NCBI RefSeq assembly: GCF_016887565.1
Contig: NZ_CP069396.1
Span: 3,623,001 to 3,687,000 of the forward strand
Direction: 5' to 3'
Source: Archangium violaceum
Lineage (GTDB): Bacteria; Myxococcota; Myxococcia; Myxococcales; Myxococcaceae
DNA: 64,000 nucleotides
The notes under the pieces were generated by a model, which worked only from the letters and a program-made list of their open reading frames with translations, had not been told where the DNA came from and did no database searches. Positions 52,183-62,018 of this stretch are shown in pieces. The translations under genes and the position numbers were made by a program. Position 1 is the stretch's first letter, and every line of letters starts with the position of its first letter.

Positions 52183-52746
52183 GCGCGTCCGCTCCCGTTG
52201 CCGTGGTTTCGACTCGGCGGCCTGCTCGTGGGCAGGTCCTGGTGGCAATGACTGTCAGTTACGTCAAGGTGAGACACTGCGTGTAATAACTCCACGCGGC
52301 CAGGATGAAGACTCACGCCACCCGGCATCGACCACAACTCAAAACATTTCTGGGTCCGAGGTAGGTGGACGTGATTCCTTGTCCACCCAGACCTACTGTG
52401 CAATTCTCAATTATCCGGATGGCGCTGGAAATGTCGAGGCTTCTTACGAGGAGGATCGACGGATTTCACGCGAATGTCTTTCATCGTTTCGCTGTGGGTG
52501 AGGCGATTCGCACGCGATTGCGGATTTCCGTCTGGATTCAAAGTGGGGCCGCGGGCCGCCGTGCTGTGGTGACGTAATCTTTGAGAGTCTTCAGCGTTTT
52601 CGATGCGCATGTGCCGGGGAGTGCGTGCGGGTATGGCGTCCGGTGCCCCCCACCATGCAGGCGGCCATCGCACACCGTCTTCCCCTCGCCTTGGCATACG
52701 TTGAAGGTGCATGATTGGCGTGGAAGTTGAACCCGAAGGGGGAGTC
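52183..52746. other. Long non-coding region upstream of two divergent operons
   Basis: 564 bp between the DUF1552 gene and the chemosensory operon. Base composition is clearly less GC-rich than the flanks in 52240-52590. One hairpin is seen: GGTGGAC (52364-52370) with GTCCACC (52381-52387), loop 10. No convincing open reading frame. It must hold the promoters of both operons, but I could not fix -35/-10 or sigma54 elements with confidence. Confidence 0.4.
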
Positions 52747-53223
52747 ATGCCCAGGCAGGGGTCTCGCTGCTTCCTCGTGGTGAGGGCGCAGGAGTGGATG
52801 TGCGCGCTGCCACTGGAGGAAGTGGAGGAGACGATGAGGCCGCTGCCGGTCGCCCCGGTGTCGGCCGCTCCCGTCTTCGTGCGTGGCGTGTGCCTGGTGC
52901 GTGGCACCCCGGCGCCCGTGGTGAGCCTGGCGACGCTGCTGGGAGGCCAGGCCCAGTCCGGCCCCGGCCGGCGCTTCGTCTCGCTGCGCGTGCCCGAGGG
53001 GCGCCTGGCGCTCGAGGTGGATGAGGTGCGCGGCCTGCGCTGGGTGGAGGAGGGCGCGCTGGACTCGGTGCCCCCGCTGCTGCGCGCCACCGCCAGTGGC
53101 CACCTGCGGCACCTGAGCTCGTTCGACGGGCGCCTGATGGCGGTGCTCGGCGCGGCCCACCTGCTGCCGGAGGAGCTCTGGGAGCGCCTGGAGCGGCCCT
53201 CCTCGGGTGAGGGGGGCGCGTGA
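52747..53223 (+). CDS. CheW-like coupling protein (first copy)
   Basis: A 158-aa protein. The ATG at 52747 has GGGGGAG at good spacing; an ATG at 52711 with AAGG is the alternative. It has CheW-type strands: CFLVVRAQEWMCALPLEEVE, VFVRGVCLVRGTPAPVVSLA, and ALEVDEVRGLRWV. It scaffolds receptor and kinase in chemosensory arrays. First gene of the seven-gene operon; the next gene starts inside its stop (GTGA). Confidence 0.88.
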   Translation: MPRQGSRCFLVVRAQEWMCALPLEEVEETMRPLPVAPVSAAPVFVRGVCLVRGTPAPVVSLATLLGGQAQSGPGRRFVSLRVPEGRLALEVDEVRGLRWVEEGALDSVPPLLRATASGHLRHLSSFDGRLMAVLGAAHLLPEELWERLERPSSGEGGA

Positions 53224-54596
53224 TCGACCGCTTCGTCGCGCTCGTGCAGCAGCGCCTGGGGTTGGTCATCGACAAGGGCCAGTGGGGCGAGCTGGAGCCC
53301 CTGCTGGCGGAGCGCGCCGCCGGTGCCGTGGAGCGTTACCTGGAGCGGCTGGCCTCCTCCTCCTCCCAGGAGGAGTGGAAGGCCCTCGCCGAGCGGCTCA
53401 CCGTGGGGGAGACGTACTTCCTGCGCCACCTCACCCAGCTCGAGACGCTGGTGGACGAGGTGCTGCCCTCCTTCCTGCGTCAGTCCTCCAACATCCGCGT
53501 GCTGTGCGCCGGCTGCTCCAGCGGGGAAGAGCCCTACTCCGTGGCCCTCCTGGCCCGTGAGCGCGGGCGGGTGGACGCCTCCCGGCTCCGCATCCTCGGC
53601 ATCGACGTCAACCCTCGCGCCATCGCCCTGGCCCGCCGCGCCTGCTACTCCTCCTGGTCCCTGCGCGCCGTGCCCGTCGCCCTGCGCGATCAATGGTTCA
53701 AGCGGACCCCCGAGGGCTTCGCCCTCCGGCCCCAGGTGCGCGATCAGGTCATCTTCGAGGAGCGCAACCTGTTGGAGGACGCCCCCGCCTTCTGGGCACC
53801 GGGCTCCTTCCACGCCATCCTCTGCCGCAACGTCGTCCTCTACTTTCCTCCCGAGGTGACGCGAAGGATCATCGCCCGCATGGCCCAGGCGCTCGTGCCG
53901 GGCGGCTTCCTCTTCCTCGGACCCAGCGAGACGCTGCGGGGTATATCGGAGGAGTTCGAGCTGCTGCGCCGGGGGGACGCCTTCTACTACCGCCGGTTGC
54001 CGACATCGCCCACCGCGATGACCTCGCGGCCCCCTCCGCTGCTTCCACCGCCCCCCTCCGTCGCGGCCCTCCCGAGGAGCACGAGCACCCCCCCGCCGGT
54101 GGACGGGTTGGAGGCGGTGCTGCGGCTGCTCGAGGCCGAGCGCTACACCGAGGCCTGGGCGCGGCTGGAGGCGCTCCCCCAGGAGGAGCAACCCAGGGCG
54201 CTGCTGCTGCGGGCGGTGCTGCACCTGCACGCGGGGCGCCTGGAGGCGGCCGAGCACCTGGGCCGGCAGCTCACCTCGGCGGGCGCCACCGAGGCCCCGG
54301 CCCAGTACCTGCTGGGGCTGTGCCTGGAGCAGAGCGGAAACGAGGTGGGAGCCAGGTCCCGTTACACCGCGGCGGTGCGCGCGGATCCCACCTTCGCCCT
54401 GGGGTACCTCCGCGCGGGTACACTGGCGCGCCGGGCTGGTGACCTGGCCGACGCCCGGGTGGGCCTGCGCATGGCCCTCTCTCTGCTGCCCCAGGAGAAG
54501 CCGTTGTATCTGTCACTCTTCGGCGGAGGTTTCGGCCGCCACGGGCTGATGCAGGTGGGTCTGCAAGAGCTCCATGCCTGTACGGAGGTCCCATGA
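53220..54596 (+). CDS. CheR methyltransferase with C-terminal TPR region
   Basis: A 458-aa S-adenosylmethionine-dependent receptor methyltransferase starting at GTG 53220. The CheR domain has TVGETYFLRHLTQLE, the cofactor loop IRVLCAGCSSGEEPYSVALL, LGIDVNPRAIALARR, and ILCRNVVLYFPPEVTRRI. After a Pro/Ser linker, residues about 295-440 form TPR-like helices (EAERYTEAWARLEALPQEEQ, YLLGLCLEQSGNEVGARSRY). CheR-TPR is the WspC arrangement. It methylates glutamates of the MCP encoded two genes downstream. Confidence 0.92.
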   Translation: MIDRFVALVQQRLGLVIDKGQWGELEPLLAERAAGAVERYLERLASSSSQEEWKALAERLTVGETYFLRHLTQLETLVDEVLPSFLRQSSNIRVLCAGCSSGEEPYSVALLARERGRVDASRLRILGIDVNPRAIALARRACYSSWSLRAVPVALRDQWFKRTPEGFALRPQVRDQVIFEERNLLEDAPAFWAPGSFHAILCRNVVLYFPPEVTRRIIARMAQALVPGGFLFLGPSETLRGISEEFELLRRGDAFYYRRLPTSPTAMTSRPPPLLPPPPSVAALPRSTSTPPPVDGLEAVLRLLEAERYTEAWARLEALPQEEQPRALLLRAVLHLHAGRLEAAEHLGRQLTSAGATEAPAQYLLGLCLEQSGNEVGARSRYTAAVRADPTFALGYLRAGTLARRAGDLADARVGLRMALSLLPQEKPLYLSLFGGGFGRHGLMQVGLQELHACTEVP

Positions 54597-55132
54597 GTCT
54601 CCCCAGAACCCGCACGGCCCAGCGGCTGGACGAGCTGCGCGAGAGCTTCGACTCCTCCTTCTCCCGGCCTCCCGCTCCGCAGAGGGATCCCGGCGAGGCG
54701 TTGCTGCGGCTGCGCGTGGGAGGTGCCCCCCTGGGCGTGCGCCTGGGGCAGCTCTCGGGCCTGCATCTCATGCCCCGCCTGGTGCGCCTGCCGGGCAGTC
54801 CGGGCTCGCTGCTGGGGCTGGTGGGGCTGAGAGGCCAGCTCATCGCCGTGCACGACCTGGCGGCGCAGCTGGGCCTTTCGTCTGGAGAGCCTCCCCGGTG
54901 GTTGCTGCTGGCCGGTGGCACCCGGCGCGTGGGCCTGGCGGCGGCTGGCTTCGAGGGCCAGCTGCGCGCCACCGGTGAGCAGATGCGCTCGGGCGGGGGC
55001 TCCTCCTCCGCTCACCCCTTGCTGAGCACCAGCGTCCTGTTGCCGGACGCCCCGCCGTTGCCGGTGCTCGATGTCGATGCCCTCGTGAGAAAGCTGCTGG
55101 AGGAGGCCTCCGCCCCCCAGCAGGGGAGATGA
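54593..55132 (+). CDS. CheW-like coupling protein (second copy)
   Basis: A 179-aa protein coupled to CheR by ATGA. Residues about 35-110 carry the CheW pattern ([40 protein letters not shown]). The second half is less regular. Having two CheW genes on either side of cheR matches the Wsp layout (wspB and wspD). Confidence 0.85.
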   Translation: MSLPRTRTAQRLDELRESFDSSFSRPPAPQRDPGEALLRLRVGGAPLGVRLGQLSGLHLMPRLVRLPGSPGSLLGLVGLRGQLIAVHDLAAQLGLSSGEPPRWLLLAGGTRRVGLAAAGFEGQLRATGEQMRSGGGSSSAHPLLSTSVLLPDAPPLPVLDVDALVRKLLEEASAPQQGR

Positions 55133-56613
55133 TGAAGATGTTCTCGAATCGGACGTTGAAACAGCAGTTCACCGCCGTGGTCATCGTGGTCTCGGCGTTG
55201 ATCGTGCTCTTCGTCATCATGTCCCTGAAGAGCATCCGGGACTTCACGGACGCCGCCACCTCCGTGGGGCGCACCCATCAGATCATCACCGGGCTCGAGC
55301 GGGCCCTCTCCAGCGTCAAGGACGCGGAGACGGGTCATCGCGGCTACGTCCTCACCGGGGATGAGGCCTTCCTCGCGCCCTATAACGATGCGCAGGCCAG
55401 CATCGACAAGGAGCTGTCGCTCCTGAGGGAGCTCGTCTCCGACAGCCCCGAGCAGGTCCGGCGCCTGGAGGTGCTGCGGCCCGCCATCTCCCGGAAGCTG
55501 GCCAGTCTGAAGGCCAGCATCGAGCTGCGCCGCACCAAGGGCTTCGATGCCGTCCAGACCAGCCTCGTCATGGGCGAGGGCAGGGAGATGATGGACGCCA
55601 TCCGGAGCATGGTGGCCGAGATGCGCCTGTCGGAGGAGAAGCTGCTCCAGGAGCGCGATGCGCAGATGGACGCGGACAGGCTCTCGTTCATGCGGGTGTT
55701 CTTCTGGGGCGGCGTGGTGGCGCTGGTGGTGGTCATCGGGGCCGCCACCCTCGTCGGCATGGGCCTTCAGAAGAAGATCGGCTCGGCCATCTCGGGGGTG
55801 CAGGGCTCCTCGGCCGAGCTCCAGTCGGCGGCCTCGCAGCAGGCCACGGGCGCGCGCGAGCAGGCCTCGGCCACGACGGAGATCTCCACCACCGTCAAGG
55901 AGCTGCTGTCCACCTCGCGGCAGATCGCCGGCAGCGCGCAGCAGGTGGCCCGCGTGGCGGACGAGACGGCGGGAGCCGCCCGCACCGGCAACGAGACGGT
56001 GCAGCACGCCCAGGAGGCCATCGACACGGTGCGCCGCCAGGTGGACGCCATCGTCAACCACATGCTGGAGCTGGGCAAGCGCTCGCAGGAGATCGGCGGC
56101 ATCGTGGACATCATCAACGAGCTGGCCGAGCAGACGAACATCCTCGCCATCAACGCCACCATCGAGAGCGCCGGGGCGGGTGAGCACGGCAAGCGCTTCG
56201 CGGTGGTGGCGGAAGAAATCCGCAAGCTGGCGGACCGCGTGGGCGGCGCCACCAAGGACATCCGCGTCCTCATCGAGGAGATCCGCGCGGCCTCCAACAC
56301 CACCATCATGGCCACCGAGGACGGCTCCAAGGCGGTGCAGAGCAGCGCGAAGCAGTTCAGTGACGTGGCGGGCAGCTTCCGCCGCATCGCCGAGCTGGTG
56401 CGCGCCAACCTGGATGTGGCGCGGGAGATCGAGCTGAGCACCCAGCAGCAGACGACGGCGGTGGAGCAGGTGAACACCGCCATCCTCGAGGTGGCGCAGA
56501 CGGCGCGTCAGGCCGAGTCCAGCTCCACGCAGACGTTGCAGACGGCCACCCGGCTCATCCAGCTCTCCCAGCAGCTCAACGCCATCATCGACGATTCGCG
56601 CGCCAACGCATGA
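55129..56613 (+). CDS. Methyl-accepting chemotaxis protein with CHASE3-like sensor domain
   Basis: A 494-aa receptor. Membrane segments lie at about 14-33 and 190-211. The periplasmic part is helical and CHASE3-like ([30 protein letters not shown]). No HAMP domain is evident. The cytoplasmic signalling hairpin reads [49 protein letters not shown]. The start codon ATG at 55129 overlaps the stop of the preceding gene; the second ATG is one codon later. In Wsp systems the equivalent receptor senses surface contact or envelope stress. Confidence 0.92.
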   Translation: MMKMFSNRTLKQQFTAVVIVVSALIVLFVIMSLKSIRDFTDAATSVGRTHQIITGLERALSSVKDAETGHRGYVLTGDEAFLAPYNDAQASIDKELSLLRELVSDSPEQVRRLEVLRPAISRKLASLKASIELRRTKGFDAVQTSLVMGEGREMMDAIRSMVAEMRLSEEKLLQERDAQMDADRLSFMRVFFWGGVVALVVVIGAATLVGMGLQKKIGSAISGVQGSSAELQSAASQQATGAREQASATTEISTTVKELLSTSRQIAGSAQQVARVADETAGAARTGNETVQHAQEAIDTVRRQVDAIVNHMLELGKRSQEIGGIVDIINELAEQTNILAINATIESAGAGEHGKRFAVVAEEIRKLADRVGGATKDIRVLIEEIRAASNTTIMATEDGSKAVQSSAKQFSDVAGSFRRIAELVRANLDVAREIELSTQQQTTAVEQVNTAILEVAQTARQAESSSTQTLQTATRLIQLSQQLNAIIDDSRANA

Positions 56614-58721
56614 GCCTGGACAGCGATCCCTACCGCTACTTCCGCATCGAGGCCCGGGAGCTGATCGAACAGCTCACGCAGGGCCTGCTCTCGCTGGACG
56701 ATGGCGAGGGCGGTGCGCAGGCCGTGCCGGAGCTCTTCCGCTACGCGCATACCCTGAAGGGGGCGGCGCGAGTGGTGGGGCAGGTGCGCATGGCGGAGAT
56801 GGCGCACGCCGTGGAGGACGCGCTGTCCTCCTATCGCGAGGCTGGCCAGTCCCTGCCCGCCGACAGCATCCGCGAGTTCCTGCGCCTGGTGGGGCAGATG
56901 GCGGAGCAGCTGGATACGCTGGACGCCCCGCCGCCGCCCCCCGAGGAGGCTCCGTCCGAGGAGGGGGCTCCGGCGCTGGCGCTCCCCGAGGCGCCGACGT
57001 CCGAGGTGGTGCGCGTGGAGCTGGCGCGGCTGGACACGCTCCTGGAGGGCCTGTCCGAGGCGGTGGTGCAGCTCGGTGGCCTGCGCGGGGCGGTGGAGTC
57101 GCTCGGGCAGGCGCAGTACGGAGCGGGCAGCCTCATCGAACAGCTCTCCGCGCCCGTGGCCTCCAACGGCTCGCCCGCGGAGCGTGCCCGGTGGTTGTCG
57201 CGCGTGCTGTCCACGGCCGAGGGCCTGCGCTCCGTGCTGGTGAAGGCGGGGCGGCAGCTCGGCGGTGGGCTGGGGCAGGTGGAGTCGGAGCTGGCGCGCC
57301 TGCGGGATGGGGCGCACACCCTGCGGCTCGTCCCGGCGCAGACGCTCTTCGGTCCGCTGGAGCTGGCCGCTCGTGACGCCGCCGCCTCCCTGGGCCGTCA
57401 GGTGGAGATGCACGCCGAGGGCGGGGACATCCAGCTCGACGGACACGTGCTGGCGGCGGTGCGCCAGGCCCTGTTGCACGTGGTGCGCAACGCGGTGGAC
57501 CACGGGGTGGAGCCTCCCGAGGAGCGGCGGGCGCTGGGCAAGTCCCCCACGGGCCGCTTCTCCTTGAAGGTGCAGCGGCGCGGCGGGCGCGTCCTCTTCC
57601 GGTGCGAGGACGACGGGCGCGGCGTGGACCTGGGCCGGGTGCGCCAGGTGGCCGTGGAGCGAGGGCTCGTCTCCGCTTCCGAGGTGGACACCCTGGACGA
57701 GCAGGGGCTGTTCGGGCTGCTCTTCCAGCCGGGGTTCAGCACGGCCCGCGCCATCACCGAGGTGTCCGGCCGGGGCGTGGGGCTGGACGTGGTGCGCGAC
57801 ATGGTGCTCCGGCTCAAGGGCGAGGTGCACATGACCTCGCGGCCGGGGCTGGGCAGCTGCATCACGCTGGAGGTCCCCCTCACACTGGCCTCGTTGGAGA
57901 TGCTGGGAGTGGAGGCCGGCGGGCAGCGCCTGCTGGTGCCGCTGGAGGCGCTGAGCGGCGCCATCCACCTGCCCGCCGAGGCCGTCTCCTGGACGGGGGC
58001 GCGCGCCTGCATCTCCCACGAGGGAGAGGCGCTGCCCTTCCTCCCGCTGGTGGACGCGCTGGGCGGCACGAGCGGCGCGCAGCGGCCACGCACCTGGTCC
58101 GTCCTGGTGCTCGACGCGGGCACGGCGGGCCGGGCCGCGGTGGGCGTGGAGAAGCTGCTGGGCATCTCCCGCCGGGTGAGCCGGCCGCTGCCCGCCACCG
58201 TGCCCAACCTGCCCCTGGTGGCCGGGGCCAGCTTCGACGAGCAGGGTCTCCCCCTGCTGCTGCTGGACGCGGCCGGCCTGGTGCGCCGGGTGCAGGCGGG
58301 CTCCTCTGGCGGGGTTCCCCAGGTGAAGCCCTCGCGGCGGCACCTCATCCTCGTGGTGGATGACTCCGTCACCACCCGCATGCTGGAGAAGAGCATCCTC
58401 GAGGCCGCGGGCTACCAGGTGGAGCTGGCCGCCTCGGGCGAGGAGGGCTACGAGAAGGCGCGGCGGGGTGGCCACTCGTTGGCCATCGTCGACGTGGAGA
58501 TGCCGGGGATCAGCGGGTTGGAGCTCACCCGGCGCATCCGCGCCACTCCCTCCCTGCAGGCGCTGCCCGTGCTCATGGTGTCCTCGCTGGCCACCGATGA
58601 GGACAAGCGGCGCGGCCGGGAGGCGGGTGTGTCGGCCTACATCGTCAAGGGTGAGTTCCAGCAGCACGGCTTCCTGGACACGGTGGCCCGCCTGACGGCC
58701 TCCGGGCGGAGGCCCGAATGA
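56610..58721 (+). CDS. Hybrid CheA histidine kinase with C-terminal receiver (WspE-like)
   Basis: A 703-aa kinase. The HPt domain has His47 in [14 protein letters not shown]. The ATPase region has [13 protein letters not shown] (N box), [10 protein letters not shown], and [15 protein letters not shown] CheW-like regulatory domain follows ([16 protein letters not shown]), and a receiver from about 580 with phospho-acceptor Asp628 in AIVDVEMPG and VDDS acidic pocket. All key residues are intact. It receives input from the MCP through the CheW proteins and can phosphorylate its own receiver, CheB and the downstream regulator. Confidence 0.94.
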   Translation: MSLDSDPYRYFRIEARELIEQLTQGLLSLDDGEGGAQAVPELFRYAHTLKGAARVVGQVRMAEMAHAVEDALSSYREAGQSLPADSIREFLRLVGQMAEQLDTLDAPPPPPEEAPSEEGAPALALPEAPTSEVVRVELARLDTLLEGLSEAVVQLGGLRGAVESLGQAQYGAGSLIEQLSAPVASNGSPAERARWLSRVLSTAEGLRSVLVKAGRQLGGGLGQVESELARLRDGAHTLRLVPAQTLFGPLELAARDAAASLGRQVEMHAEGGDIQLDGHVLAAVRQALLHVVRNAVDHGVEPPEERRALGKSPTGRFSLKVQRRGGRVLFRCEDDGRGVDLGRVRQVAVERGLVSASEVDTLDEQGLFGLLFQPGFSTARAITEVSGRGVGLDVVRDMVLRLKGEVHMTSRPGLGSCITLEVPLTLASLEMLGVEAGGQRLLVPLEALSGAIHLPAEAVSWTGARACISHEGEALPFLPLVDALGGTSGAQRPRTWSVLVLDAGTAGRAAVGVEKLLGISRRVSRPLPATVPNLPLVAGASFDEQGLPLLLLDAAGLVRRVQAGSSGGVPQVKPSRRHLILVVDDSVTTRMLEKSILEAAGYQVELAASGEEGYEKARRGGHSLAIVDVEMPGISGLELTRRIRATPSLQALPVLMVSSLATDEDKRRGREAGVSAYIVKGEFQQHGFLDTVARLTASGRRPE

Positions 58722-59788
58722 GCCGCCTGCGGGTCCTCATCGTCGACGACTCCCTGACGGTGCGCCGCCGGCTGGCGGATGCCTTCGCGTTCGATCCGTC
58801 GTGGGAGGTGGTGGGGGAGGCCTCCGACGGTCAGCAGGCCTTCGAGCAGTGCCAGCGCCTGCGCCCGGACGTGGTGACGATGGACCTGGTCATGCCGAAG
58901 GTGGACGGGCTCCGGGCCACCGAGCTCATCATGGCCCACTGTCCCACACCCATCGTCGTTCTCTCGGCGACCGAGAATCGCACCGAGGGGCTGCGGACGT
59001 TGGACGCGCTGGCCGCCGGCGCGGTGGACGCGGTGGACAAGCCCTCGGGCACCCTGGACTCGCGGTGGATGGAGACGCTGGTGTCGCGGGTGCGGGTGGC
59101 GGCGCGCGTGCGCGTCATCACCCACGTCCGGGCCCGGTTGCGCACGGAGGAGTCCCGTTCCCATGCGCCGTCGCCGCGCGTGCAGCCCCCCGTGGTACCG
59201 CCCCGGTTGCTGGTGATGGGGGCCTCCACCGGAGGGCCGGCGGCCGTGCGCCACATCCTCTGCTCGCTGCCTCCGGGCTTCCCCCTGCCGGTGCTGTTGG
59301 TGCTGCACATCACCGAGCACTTCGACACCGCCATGGCCGAGTGGTTGGAGGCGCAGAGCGGCCTGCCGGTGCGAAGCGCCGTGGACGGGGAGCCGCTGCC
59401 GATGCCGGGCCGCGTGGTGGTGCGGATGGCACCGGGCAACCGGCACCTCGTGGTAAGGGGAGGGAGGCTGCGGCTGGTGGACGGGCCGGAGCGCCACTCG
59501 TGCCGTCCCTCGGTGGACGAGCTCTTCGAGTCCGTGGCCCGCGAGCTGGGGGCGGCCTCCATCGGCTGCCTGTTGACGGGAATGGGACGGGACGGGGCCG
59601 AGGGATTGTCGGCGATGCGACGCGCGGGGGCCGCCACGGTGGTGGAGGATGAATCCACCTGCGTGGTATTCGGAATGCCCCGAGAGGCCATCCGGTTGGG
59701 GGCCGCGCAGCACGTGGTGGGATTGACGGAGATTCCCTCCCTGCTGGCGGCGCTCTCTCGCGGTGGGGCCAGGGAAGGATTGTCATGA
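58718..59788 (+). CDS. CheB protein-glutamate methylesterase
   Basis: A 356-aa protein: receiver with phospho-acceptor Asp56 (VVTMDLVMPK) and Lys in VDKPSG, then the methylesterase with Ser170 in GASTGGP, His in LHITEHFD and Asp in TGMGRDGAEG. It removes methyl groups added by CheR, giving adaptation. The start overlaps the cheA stop (ATGA). Confidence 0.94.
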   Translation: MSRLRVLIVDDSLTVRRRLADAFAFDPSWEVVGEASDGQQAFEQCQRLRPDVVTMDLVMPKVDGLRATELIMAHCPTPIVVLSATENRTEGLRTLDALAAGAVDAVDKPSGTLDSRWMETLVSRVRVAARVRVITHVRARLRTEESRSHAPSPRVQPPVVPPRLLVMGASTGGPAAVRHILCSLPPGFPLPVLLVLHITEHFDTAMAEWLEAQSGLPVRSAVDGEPLPMPGRVVVRMAPGNRHLVVRGGRLRLVDGPERHSCRPSVDELFESVARELGAASIGCLLTGMGRDGAEGLSAMRRAGAATVVEDESTCVVFGMPREAIRLGAAQHVVGLTEIPSLLAALSRGGAREGLS

Positions 59789-60969
59789 AGGCACGTGTGC
59801 TCATCGTGGACGACAGCGCGACGGTCCGGGCGGACCTGCGCGGGGTGCTGAGCACCGCCGGCTTTGGCACCACGTTGTGCGAGAGCCTCGCGGTCGCCCG
59901 CAAGGCGCTGAGCGAGAGTGAGTTCGACCTGCTCATCCTGGACATGCTGCTGCCGGATGGTGACGGCGTGGAGCTGCTGGAGGAACTGCGCCGGGTGCCT
60001 CGCACGGCGCACCTGCCGGTGCTGATGCTGTCCACCGAGGCGGCGGTCATCCAGCGGCTCAAGGGCCTGTCCCATGGAGCCAACGACTACGTGGGCAAGC
60101 CGTACGACTCGGCGTACGTGGTGCGGCGCGCCCACGAGCTGACGCAGCTGCCGGATTCGGATGGCACGCCCCGGCTGGTGTCGGCCGGGCGGCGGCGCCG
60201 GGTGCTGGTGGTGGACGGCCGCATCGACTTCCGCCACCGCGCCGCGGATGCGCTGCGCAAGGACGGCCACGACGTCATCATCGCCGAGTCCGGCGAGGAC
60301 GCCCTGCGGCTGCTGGAGGCGCAGCCGGTGGATTGCATCCTGTTGGACCTGGAGATGCCGGGGCTGGAGGGACCGGAATGGGTGCGCGCCGTGAGGGCCC
60401 TGCCCGGGACGGCGCACGTGGCCGTGGTGGGGCTGACGGCCGGCTTCGACGCGAAGCTCATCTCCGAGGCCCTGGCGGTGAAGGTGGATGCCTTCTGCTC
60501 CAAGACGGAGGACATCGAGGTGCTGCGCGCCCAGGTGCGCACGGAGCTGCGGCGCCGGGCGGAGTCCGAGCAGTCCACGGCGCCGGCCGCGCCCGTGGCG
60601 CACGCTCCGGCCCACCACCCGGTCGCTCCCGTCGTCCCGGTGGCGCCCGTGCCCAACGCCTCGGCCCCGCATGCGCCGTCCGTCGGGGGGGCCCATGGCT
60701 CGCTCTTCGACGCCCTGGTGGCGCGCTGTGGCCTGTCGCCCGTCATCGCCCCGTCCACCATGACGCGCGCCTGCCGCAAGGCCGGCGTGGAGCCGCAGAT
60801 GCTCACCCCCGTGACGCTGGCGAAGGCGCTGCCGAGCATCCGCGACATGCTGCACATCTTCCTCGATGCCCAGGAAGCGGAGCGTCGCATCCAGGCCATC
60901 CAGGCGCTGGCCCACGCGGAGCCCCCCGGCGCGTCCTCGCCGGAGAGCAAGAAGTCCCGCGGCCACTGA
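59785..60969 (+). CDS. Double-receiver response regulator (operon output)
   Basis: A 394-aa protein. REC1 (about 1-120) has the acidic pair VDDS, Asp53 (LILDMLLPDGDG), Ser in MLSTEA and Lys in VGKPYDS. REC2 (about 138-255) has Asp188 (LLDLEMPG), Thr in GLTAGF and Lys in FCSKTE, but one of its acidic pair is changed (VVDGR), which may weaken phosphorylation. A Pro/Ala linker then leads to a C-terminal helical module of about 80 residues (SLFDALVARCGLSPVIAPST, LPSIRDMLHIFLDAQEAERR) of unknown type. There is no GGDEF or DNA-binding domain, in contrast with WspR at this position. Confidence 0.9.
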   Translation: MKARVLIVDDSATVRADLRGVLSTAGFGTTLCESLAVARKALSESEFDLLILDMLLPDGDGVELLEELRRVPRTAHLPVLMLSTEAAVIQRLKGLSHGANDYVGKPYDSAYVVRRAHELTQLPDSDGTPRLVSAGRRRRVLVVDGRIDFRHRAADALRKDGHDVIIAESGEDALRLLEAQPVDCILLDLEMPGLEGPEWVRAVRALPGTAHVAVVGLTAGFDAKLISEALAVKVDAFCSKTEDIEVLRAQVRTELRRRAESEQSTAPAAPVAHAPAHHPVAPVVPVAPVPNASAPHAPSVGGAHGSLFDALVARCGLSPVIAPSTMTRACRKAGVEPQMLTPVTLAKALPSIRDMLHIFLDAQEAERRIQAIQALAHAEPPGASSPESKKSRGH

Positions 60970-61002
60970 GGCCCGGGGCCTGGGTGGGTGGGGCGTCCGC
61001 GG

Positions 61003-62004
61003 TCAGGCGCCGTGCTGGCGCTCCAGCGCGCGCAGCGCGGCGCGGGTCCGTCTCAGCCCCACCGCGTAGACGACGGCCAGCACCGCCAGGCAGGCCAGCC
61101 CCAGCCAGGTGTAGCGGCGGACGAGGTCCATCTCGCTCCAGCCGTAGGTGTCGGCGAGCACGGAAGGATCCGACAGTCCGGAGCCCTCGTTCATGCCGAA
61201 GGGAATGAGCTCGAGGTTGCTCCGGGCGGCCCACCACTCGGTGAAGGCGTCCATGAAGGACACGGCGCCGATGACCAGGTAGCCCCAGTGCAGCCAGCCC
61301 CGGCGCAGGGCGGAGTCCCTGGGCGCGTAGAGGGTCACCATCAGGAGGCTGCCGATGACCAGACAGCCCCCATCTCCGCCGAAGGTGAAGAGCTGTCTGG
61401 CCGAGGAGATGGACAGCCCCACGGTGCACACGAACTGCAGGACGAGCCCCGTGGCTCCGGCGATCATCAGGACCCGGCTCCGGGAGAGGTAGCCGCGGAA
61501 GATGAGCGCCCCGAGCGAGGCGGCCAGCAGCACGAAGACGACGTTGGAGCGCTCTCCCCAGATGGGAGTGAACCAGGGCCCGGGGATGGCGGGGAAGCCG
61601 CAGAACCAGGCGGAGACGGCGTGCCCCAACTCGTGGATCCACATGGAGAGGAAGGTGCGGAGCAGCGCGCGCGGCAGGGACGACTGCATGAGCAGCCAGG
61701 CCACGGCCAGCGCCACGGGGAGGGCGAACTGGTGCAGCCGCAGCTCGTCCCGGGCGTCGTCGAGGTCTCCTCGCCAGGAGAGCGTCTCCGCCGGGAGGTG
61801 GGGAGGGCGCTCGGGCTCGGGGAAGGCGAGGGCGGGAAGCGCCTGGGGCTCCTCCACGACGGGCGGTGGGGGCGCGGCCCTGGCGGCGAGCTGCGCGGCC
61901 CGTGCCTCCGCCTTGGCGTAGAGGACGCCGCACCTCGGGCACTCGGGCGCGAGGATGCGGGGCTCACCACAGCGGGGGCAGACCTTGGGCTGGTGGCTCT
62001 CCAT
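61003..62004 (-). CDS. Zinc-ribbon membrane protein with HELGH metallopeptidase motif (M50-like)
   Basis: A 333-aa protein from the ATG at 62004. The N-terminal zinc ribbon has Cys9/Cys12 and Cys22/Cys25 (CPRCG twice). A Pro/Ala linker follows, then six or so hydrophobic segments. HELGH (124-128), in LSMWIHELGHAVSAWFCGF within a membrane helix, is the site-2-protease type zinc motif. A third ligand could be in GLSDPSVLADTYG. Intramembrane proteolysis is plausible but unproven. Its start is 14 bp from that of the divergent membrane protein. Confidence 0.75.
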   Translation of the reverse strand: MESHQPKVCPRCGEPRILAPECPRCGVLYAKAEARAAQLAARAAPPPPVVEEPQALPALAFPEPERPPHLPAETLSWRGDLDDARDELRLHQFALPVALAVAWLLMQSSLPRALLRTFLSMWIHELGHAVSAWFCGFPAIPGPWFTPIWGERSNVVFVLLAASLGALIFRGYLSRSRVLMIAGATGLVLQFVCTVGLSISSARQLFTFGGDGGCLVIGSLLMVTLYAPRDSALRRGWLHWGYLVIGAVSFMDAFTEWWAARSNLELIPFGMNEGSGLSDPSVLADTYGWSEMDLVRRYTWLGLACLAVLAVVYAVGLRRTRAALRALERQHGA

Positions 62005-62018
62005 TGGATGTAGTGTAC

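Noticed and set aside
52407-54257. 616-codon open frame antisense to cheR and the upstream region
   Set aside because: CheR motifs are on the plus strand; the minus frame is shadow sequence.
56508-58667. 719-codon open frame antisense to cheA
   Set aside because: All CheA catalytic motifs are intact on the other strand and the operon is continuous there.
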